From Myoxocephalus aenaeus (taxonomy: Eukaryota > Chordata > Actinopteri > Perciformes > Cottidae): a stretch of DNA of 64,000 bases. This document shows positions 58,021 to 64,000 of this stretch, one piece after another. The stretch spans positions 16,562,501 through 16,626,500 of the forward strand of contig JBAMJR010000031.1 in assembly GCA_038501785.1 (NCBI GenBank), read 5' to 3'. The first letter of the stretch is position 1, and the number at the start of each line of letters is the position of its first letter. The notes beneath the pieces were generated by a model. The model was not told where the DNA came from. It searched no databases and saw only the letters and a program-made list of their open reading frames with translations. Made by a program: the position numbers and the translations under genes.

Positions 58021-59249
58021 TAGGATTGGACTAAAGTGCCAGGAGTTCTGCTCTTGTGGATGACTCAGGATGTTTTTGGGGCCTCTCTGGGGATTCTGGG
58101 AGGTTCGGGGGGGTAATTGAGCCTGAGCCTGTTCATTCCCAGTGCTCTGATGCTCCTCTTGTTCCTTTTGTGGTCGATCCCACGGTGATCGTTGCAGTCC
58201 CCGTTCCTGCGATGACCTCACTCGGTAGGCTTAAGGCCAACAGTTGGGACATACTGAGAAAGGTAACATTGATATAATTTCATATTATTTGTTTTATTGG
58301 TCTGGTTTTTCATTCCCACACCTTGAAAACATTGATGCTCTGATGAAAAAGATTGATTGCACGCCATTTAAAACAAGTTGCACGTAGCTTTTTGGAAACT
58401 CTTTGACTTCTTATAATGACAATTGTAGATGCGATCGTTGTCAATGATCCCTAAAACTATCCAGTGGCCTTTTACAGTGGCGGGTGATTAGCATTCTGCA
58501 TGCATTTGAGAAAGAACCCCACCACACATATATAGATACATACACACACACACACACACACACACTGAAACTGTCGCAGATAATTATCAGCACCACTTGC
58601 ATGCTGTTTTCCATGATTAGGTGTCAAAGTTCAGTGTTCGATAATGATCGTCACCGCACATTATTTCTTGGCTGCACAATTTATGGTCGTTGTTGGTGAA
58701 TCGGTGCCTCGGAGATCCGGAGACGTCACTCAGAGGAAAACGGAAATGTAAACAGAGAGAGAGTATTTCTGACACGAGGAAACGAGGCCGTAAATATAGA
58801 GCCCATCCAGCTGCTTAATTTATCTAAATATGCTAAGGTCTTCTTAATTGTTAACGCGGCAATTTCCATCACTGCTGCTGCTGGTTTAACCGTCGCGTCC
58901 TGCAAATCAGTAAATTGCACAACTTTTCTTATTCAACGCAAGCCTGCAACTACACTGATTTCTATAATTAACATGTATGTTTTCCTAATCACACAGAGTT
59001 TCTTAAAAAAGGCATCGTAGCAGCATTACAGAAACATATTTTTCCTCTTCTCTGCTTCCGTATGTTTTATTTTTGGTGATTTATAAGACAGAAAAAAATT
59101 GATGTCTTCTTATGATGATAATAATAATACATTGTATGTGTTTAGTGCTTTAAAAGGTACTCAAAGGCATTTTCCATGATACAATAAAGACAATAACAAT
59201 ATAAATGAGAGACTACATAGCAATAAGACTTGTACTGATTAACACATGC
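58021..59249. other. Non-coding stretch
   Basis: Short (CA)n at 58542-58565. 58720-58910 is repeat-free, with CTGCTTAATTTATCTAAATA and TCTTAATTGTTAACGC strings of enhancer style. No gene. Confidence 0.4.
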
Positions 59250-59480
59250 ATTATATTGCATTTAGCTGACACCTTTATCCAAAAGCGACTTACAATAAGT
59301 GCATTCAACCATGAGTACAAACTCAGAACAACAAGAATCAAGAAAGTACATTTTTTTCAAGAAGGCCAAACTACAAAATGCTTTAAGTAAGTGCCATTTA
59401 AGTGCTACTTTCTTTATTCAAGGTATAGTCGGAAAAGATTTGTTTTTAGTTTGCGGCGGAAGATGTAGTAGCGACTTTCA
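59250..59480 (-). mobile_element. L2-like LINE 3' end, third copy (reversed)
   Basis: Complement of the 5253-5558 tail: ATTTAGCTGACACCTTTATC, AAAAGCGACTTACAATAAG and GTGCATTCAACCATGAG. On the minus strand the coding remnant reads RRKLKTNLFRLYLE at about 59415-59460. 5'-truncated. Confidence 0.7.
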
Positions 59481-59500
59481 TGTAGAGACATGCAGTTTGA

Positions 59501-59533
<33 letters not shown>

Positions 59534-59579
59534 CATATATACATATATATGTATGTATGTATATGTGTGTGTGTGTGTG
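59501..59579. repeat. TA/TG compound microsatellite
   Basis: TATATACATATA units pass into GTATGTATGTATATG and (TG)n. Confidence 0.93.
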
Positions 59580-61209
59580 ACATGATTTCCTGCGTGTGAG
59601 GTCAAGTTTTAGTCATCAAAGCGTAAAATGTAGAAGATATTTTTAAATCCCTTCTTGTAAAATGAAGACAGACATTCTTCGAGGTCTCCATGTGTTCAAA
59701 GAGCCCTGAGGTGCATATCGAGTCCCTCTGGATTTTGGCTGGATCCCGTGAACTTTTTTTTTTATGGCGCTAAGTCACACGTGGTCTGTTTTCAAGCCTC
59801 CCATCAACACTTCAGATTAGCGGGCCTGCAGTTCACACATTTCAGTTCTTGGCCTGTTAGGATCCACAGAAACATGGTCCTTTGGACATGGCCGCACTGC
59901 CAACAGATGGTGAGAGCATCTTTAGGCTGAGTGGACGGGAGGCAGGCAGCAGATAGCAGAGCCCCCCCCCCCCCCCCCCTCCTCCTCCCCCGCCCTGCTG
60001 ACAGAAACCCCTTTTCGCGGCGCTGACACAAAATATATGTTTCCCCCCGAGGCATAATTAATGTTTGTTTTTTAAACTTATGCGACCGCTTAGATGGAGA
60101 CGAAGCTCGTCGAGAGCGACTTGAGGGGAAAAAACGGGGCATATGTGGGTCGGCTTCGTGACGGTCAACACGAGGTGGAGCTCAAACTTACTGTGCACGT
60201 TCGTTTCTGAGTTAAAAACAAAAACATGTTAGTTCTAAAATAAAAAATGCCTATTTGGGCAAAAACAATTTACTTAAAGAAATAACTTCTTCATGCATCG
60301 CAACGGCCAAAAGGATCGTTCATCGTTCATAAATAACAACATGGATATTTCAACAGGCGCTACAGTTATTAAAAACCCTCTGAACACCAGGCAGTTTTTT
60401 TTTCTCTCGCTCCCATCATATTTTTCTCTCTGCGGTCTTGATTTTACTCTGCAGTATAAAAGTCCTGCACTTAAATGAAAACGATCATGGCTAGAAATAG
60501 AGTTTAAACACAGTTAAAATGCCATAAATCATAAAAAAAAAACAATGGAATCTATATATCCAATGTGTTTCCAAGTGTTAGAGGAGCTGAGGAGCTCAGA
60601 ATTGAATTTTTTTTTACAGAATCTGGTTTCTTCAAACGTTTTTTTTTTGGTGAAGTATCAAAATTTTTAAACCTAATTTTGCTTTCTTTTCCTGACGCGT
60701 TCGAGGACCGTCGGATAAATGAAAACGGGATGAAAATGGCCGTTCTTACAGCTCCTGGCTGTGATAAACAGTGTAGTTTTGCCGTTTATTGTAAGAAAAG
60801 ATCAACGGTTCGATCCCCTGCTCCTCCAGTCCACGTGGATGTGTTTTCATATTGTCCTCTCTTGGTCAAAGAGCACACGGACCACGTTTCCTCTGATCCT
60901 GAAGGCGCTGCAGCCGAACAATACTTTGAGTGCAGAGGAAGCGACTCCACAATGCGTCTAATGAGGCGCCGGGATGAAGTAGTTTGTTGTCTGGCGTAAC
61001 CAGATGGATGTAGGCTGTGATTAAAACCAATTAACTCTCCCCCAGATCTAAACAACTTTTCCCTGTCATTAATGCACATATTTTACACCTCATTAGAGGC
61101 ACGGTGATTGGAGGTAGGAGAAGAAGAGACAGGGAGATTAATTTGCATTTTAGATTCACAATATGTCGAAGACGGTGCAAACGCAGGGAGGAGAGACGAC
61201 AGAGAGACA
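59580..61209. other. Non-coding block
   Basis: C-run at 59962-59979. 60665-60790 is the second copy of the 30815-30965 repeat, and directly after it GGTTCGATCCCCTGC (60795-60810) resembles a truncated SINE B box. The 144-codon frame at 60565-60999 runs through this repeat and is not regarded as a gene. Confidence 0.4.
60665..60850 (+). repeat. Dispersed repeat copy 2 plus SINE-like fragment
   Basis: Near-identical to 30921-30951 over 60751-60780. It continues into AACGGTTCGATCCCCTGCTC and CCAGTCCACGTGGATGTG, which look like the B-box half of a tRNA-derived SINE; the A box is absent. Confidence 0.45.
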
Positions 61210-61210
61210 C

Positions 61211-61247
<37 letters not shown>

Positions 61248-61248
61248 T
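61210..61248. repeat. (GA)n microsatellite
   Basis: About 19 GA units with one AA interruption. Confidence 0.95.
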
Positions 61249-62050
61249 GAAAAAGTGGCTTAAAAACACTCCAGGCCACATCTGTGTGAGCTGAACGAGC
61301 TTCAGGAGGCGACACATGACTTCCTCTAATTAACCGTAAGGGTTTTCTCTCTCTCTTCTGGTTGTTGGTGTAATGTGAATGGCCGTCAAAATCGCCTCCC
61401 CCTTTCCCCCCCCGCCCCCTCCCCCCGTGCCGAAATGTGCATCGTGGGGTGAAACGGGCAAGATGTTAACTAATTTTATTTTTAATCTTCCCTTTTGCCG
61501 CCGAGCGTGTCGTCCGGGCGCTCGCGTCTTCTGAAATTTCCTCGCCTCTTTCATGGAAACATATTGGGGCAGAATTCGCCAGCTGTCGGCCTCCTCTCCC
61601 TTCTGCTGCCATTATCCTCGGGCCCCGCCCCGCCTTATGGCTGGCCAGCCTGCCAGGAACCGGGGGCCCCGTCCAAAATCGAAAAAGGTGGCTCTTTTCA
61701 ATTCAGGACATCGTCACACGTCTCCCTCCCCCCCCCTCCCCCTCCACCACCACCTCTCACCCCTCACCCCTCACCCTTCCACCACCCGCGCACGCGACCG
61801 AGACGCTTCGCAAACACGCCATCCACGTTTCTCGCCACGATGCGTATCATACGCAAGGCAGGGCTTTTGGCTCTCCAGCTCGTGATTGTGCCTCTCATGT
61901 GACCATATGCCAACCTCCCCCCTCCTCCTCCACCCATCTCCCCTCCTCCCCCTACTATACAACCCAACCACATGATCGTCTCAATGGAAGGTTTCACCAA
62001 GTAAGAAACCCTCTGATTTCAGTTTAGTCTATATTTAATTATATATACAG

Positions 62051-62058
<8 letters not shown>
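61249..62058. other. Non-coding stretch
   Basis: Pyrimidine-rich C/T patches at 61397-61425 and 61720-61785 produce Pro/Gly-rich frames. No gene. Confidence 0.4.

Positions 62059-62112
<54 letters not shown>
62059..62112. repeat. (TA)n microsatellite
   Basis: About 26 TA units. Confidence 0.95.
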
Positions 62113-62116
<4 letters not shown>

Positions 62117-63164
62117 CAGTGTATATAGACATAACATCAGGGTTATGCCCATTTGCTACACAAGAGAAAAAACGCATAACAAAATGAATATAATATCTGA
62201 TATGTTTGCTGATTGTTGCTCTGTAACATTTAGCAACGAAACAACTAGTATAGAGATTTATTTGAGAATTCACAAAATTATAGATTATTGCTGTGGCACT
62301 TCTCAAAATATCTGTAGATTAAATCTTCTTCCTTGAACTTGTTTTTAGTAGTTTGACTTTCTGTATGTGACATTTATTTGTGTTCAACCGTGATGAATAT
62401 TCCTGCTCATAATAAGTTGCCAACTTGCCAAAACATTTTTTTATGAATCTATCAATCAAAAGGAAATTTGACCCCCAAAAAATTATAATGACAAATGAGC
62501 ATTACAAATTGATTAAAATGTCTTATTTCAGGTGATAAACAGAGAAAACACTTTTTTTATGAAGTGGAAAAACTTTCATAACTCTTATCCTTTGATTGTT
62601 CTGTTAATTAATAAGTGAATCTCTTCATCAACCTCATCGAGTCTGACTTCACTGTTTGGCCTTTAGAAGTCCGTTGTTAAGTCATTATTATTAATATCGG
62701 TGGACTGTCGTTAACATCCCCACACACACGCATGAAGTGAGTCTCCCGTGCAGCTCGTCCACTGGATTACGTCAGGCTGAGTTACTTCCTCTGCCCTCAG
62801 GCTCTGTCATATGCTGCTTCAGGGCCCGGGGGGGCCGGGGGCCCGTCCCTGTTGTTCTCTAATGGAATCCACCGTCTGCATGCAACGCTATCGCTCGCCC
62901 ACTTTTGGGCCTTGTCTCGAACCCAAAGAGCCCTGTCAAGAGTGACGTGAGGAGGAGGGTGTGATTTGTCTGGATGGGACGGTGGGGAGGATTTTAGTGT
63001 ACCTCACTCGATTCCACTAAGAAACCAACCAAACCAGGATTGAAAAACATGAATAAACGTTTTCATCCGCTGTATGTGGCAGAACTGCAACCGAAATATG
63101 TTTATTCTTTTTAACATTTCAATGCCTCGGCGCCGGCAACATGTTCTGTCCGTCTCGTTCCCAC
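62113..63164. other. Non-coding stretch
   Basis: AT-rich to 62700, then moderate GC with a GC-rich spot at 62820-62850. Nothing recognised. Confidence 0.4.
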
Positions 63165-63370
63165 GAATCTGAGGGAACTTCTTCAAATTTGGCACAAACA
63201 ATCCATTTGGACTCGAGGGTGAAACGATTAGAATTTGGGGGGGGGTCAAAGGTCACCGTGTGACCCCACGTAACTTCTCCCTCGACTTAGCAACTCGTGC
63301 GCTAATTTGGACAATTTCTTCTTGATGAAGCGATGACAGTTTGGACAGACGTGGATGTGGAGCTCTTGTT
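63165..63370 (+). repeat. Dispersed fish repeat with nuclear-receptor DR1-like motif
   Basis: Contains TCAAATTTGGCACAAACAAT, CATTTGGACTCGAGGGTGAA and GGGTCAAAGGTCA (63243-63255), a pattern common in a dispersed fish repeat. The last string is a direct repeat of RGGTCA spaced by one base (DR1), the consensus for RXR-type nuclear receptors. Confidence 0.55.
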
Positions 63371-63378
63371 CTTCTTAC

Positions 63379-63621
63379 GGCTGTAGCTCAGGGGGATGAG
63401 TGGTCGTCCCGCAACCACAAGGTAGCCGGTTCGATCCCCAGTCCCCCCATAGCTCACATGTCGAAGTGTCCCTGAGCAAGACACTGAACCCTTAACTGCT
63501 CCCTGGGCGCCTCATAGGGCTGCCCACCGCTCCCTATCCAGGGATGGGTCAAATGCAGAGAAGAATTTCCCCAAGGGGATTAATAAAGTGCATGTTTCTT
63601 TTTCTTTTCTTTCTTTTTCTT
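63379..63621 (+). mobile_element. tRNA-derived SINE
   Basis: The head resembles a tRNA: A box TAGCTCAGGGGG (63384-63395) and perfect B box GGTTCGATCCC (63428-63438), about 33 bp apart as in Pol III promoters. The body has TGTCGAAGTGTCCCTGAGCA, AGACACTGAACCCTTAACTG and GGGATGGGTCAAATGCAGAG, and the tail is GGGGATTAATAAAGTG followed by a TTTC-rich stretch. This order fits a common teleost SINE. The promoter looks intact, but transcription is not shown. It is not a functional tRNA gene, because the acceptor stem does not close. Confidence 0.85.
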
Positions 63622-64000
63622 ACGGCGGTTCCCAACGAGGTGGGGTCCTGACCTTTGACCTTTGTCTCTGCTCTCAGTTATCAGAAGAGGTTGTTGTTTC
63701 TTCGGCACGCTCACAAGAGGCGGACGTCAATGTGTCAGATATCAAACACTTGCTTCTGCCGTCCACTCAACACACAACCGGTCCTGTAGCTGCGCTGCAT
63801 TCTGGTCTATTTTACATCCCTGTGGTTGCTTTGGTTTCCAATTCATGATCAATGAACACCAGTTACAATAAATATCATTTTTGTTTCTGACGGACTGATA
63901 CCCAAAGCCTTCTATCTCGATCAATAAAACAAAAAAATTGCTCGGCATAAATTACTGAAAACAAAAACAACTATTGTCGTGGAGGATTCTCACCTTTTGG
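63622..64000. other. Non-coding stretch
   Basis: A second perfect DR1 on the minus strand (TGACCTTTGACCT at 63649-63661) lies just after the SINE. The rest is AT-rich with no gene. Confidence 0.4.

Noticed and set aside
63379..63450. tRNA gene
   Set aside because: Has A and B boxes but no closing acceptor stem, and it is fused to a SINE body and AATAAAGTG tail.

Overview
This is a vertebrate nuclear DNA window, most likely from a teleost (ray-finned) fish. The evidence is very long GT/CA, CTGT, CTT and TA microsatellites, a Tc1/mariner deletion derivative and a second decayed Tc1-type transposase relic. There are also hAT-type non-autonomous elements with 8-bp target duplications, L2-like LINE 3' ends, a tRNA-derived SINE with intact A and B boxes, and several dispersed fish-type minisatellites. 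No prokaryotic gene organisation, operon, CRISPR array, rRNA gene or bona fide tRNA gene is visible. The species cannot be named from sequence alone.

I find no complete protein-coding gene in the 64 kb. Open frames are short, unlinked, or forced open by simple repeats (the 366-residue frame near 17.9-18.9 kb is only a CTGT tandem repeat). One short stretch on the minus strand (13593-13716) has a branch-point-like sequence, an AG acceptor, an open 41-codon frame and a consensus GTGAGT donor. It is the best exon candidate, but I cannot recognise the protein. The window is best read as a gene desert or the interior of a very long intron.

Layout: 0.57-3.2 kb holds two inverted copies of a repeat containing a 36-bp minisatellite. 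5.1-7.6 kb holds 73-bp tandem units with CTCF-like cores, interrupted by an L2-like LINE tail, and an attached repeat with YY1-like and CRE-like motifs; related copies lie at 26.1, 46.0, 50.5 and 50.9 kb. 12.6-13.2 kb is the internally deleted Tc1 element between TA tracts. 15.0-15.6 kb has another LINE tail and an AT-rich minisatellite. 17.3-18.9 kb is a dense microsatellite cluster. 21.8-22.2 kb is a 113-bp-arm, almost perfect inverted repeat. 27.0-27.4 kb has oppositely oriented GT and CA tracts. 38.2-38.6 kb has a long CA tract and two tandem hairpins. 46.96-47.29 kb is a hAT-type MITE. 48.2-49.2 kb is a retroelement tail plus a 24-bp-type minisatellite. 53.7-54.8 kb is a CATGCAGCAG array split by a hAT-like insertion, followed by another repeat and a Tc1 transposase relic. 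56.5-58.0 kb is a 31-bp array split by a 1-kb hAT-type insertion. 59.2 kb has a third LINE tail and 63.2-63.6 kb a SINE beside DR1-type motifs.

Between the repeats lie low-repeat, ATTA/TAAT-rich blocks that look like conserved non-coding elements of the kind clustered around developmental regulators. This is an inference that only cross-species alignment can test. I did not find a convincing new multi-gene system. The most noteworthy non-genic signals are the repeat-borne CTCF/YY1/CRE-like cassettes, the long foldback at 21.8 kb, the twin hairpins at 38.5 kb, and the repeated pattern of transposons inserted inside tandem arrays.
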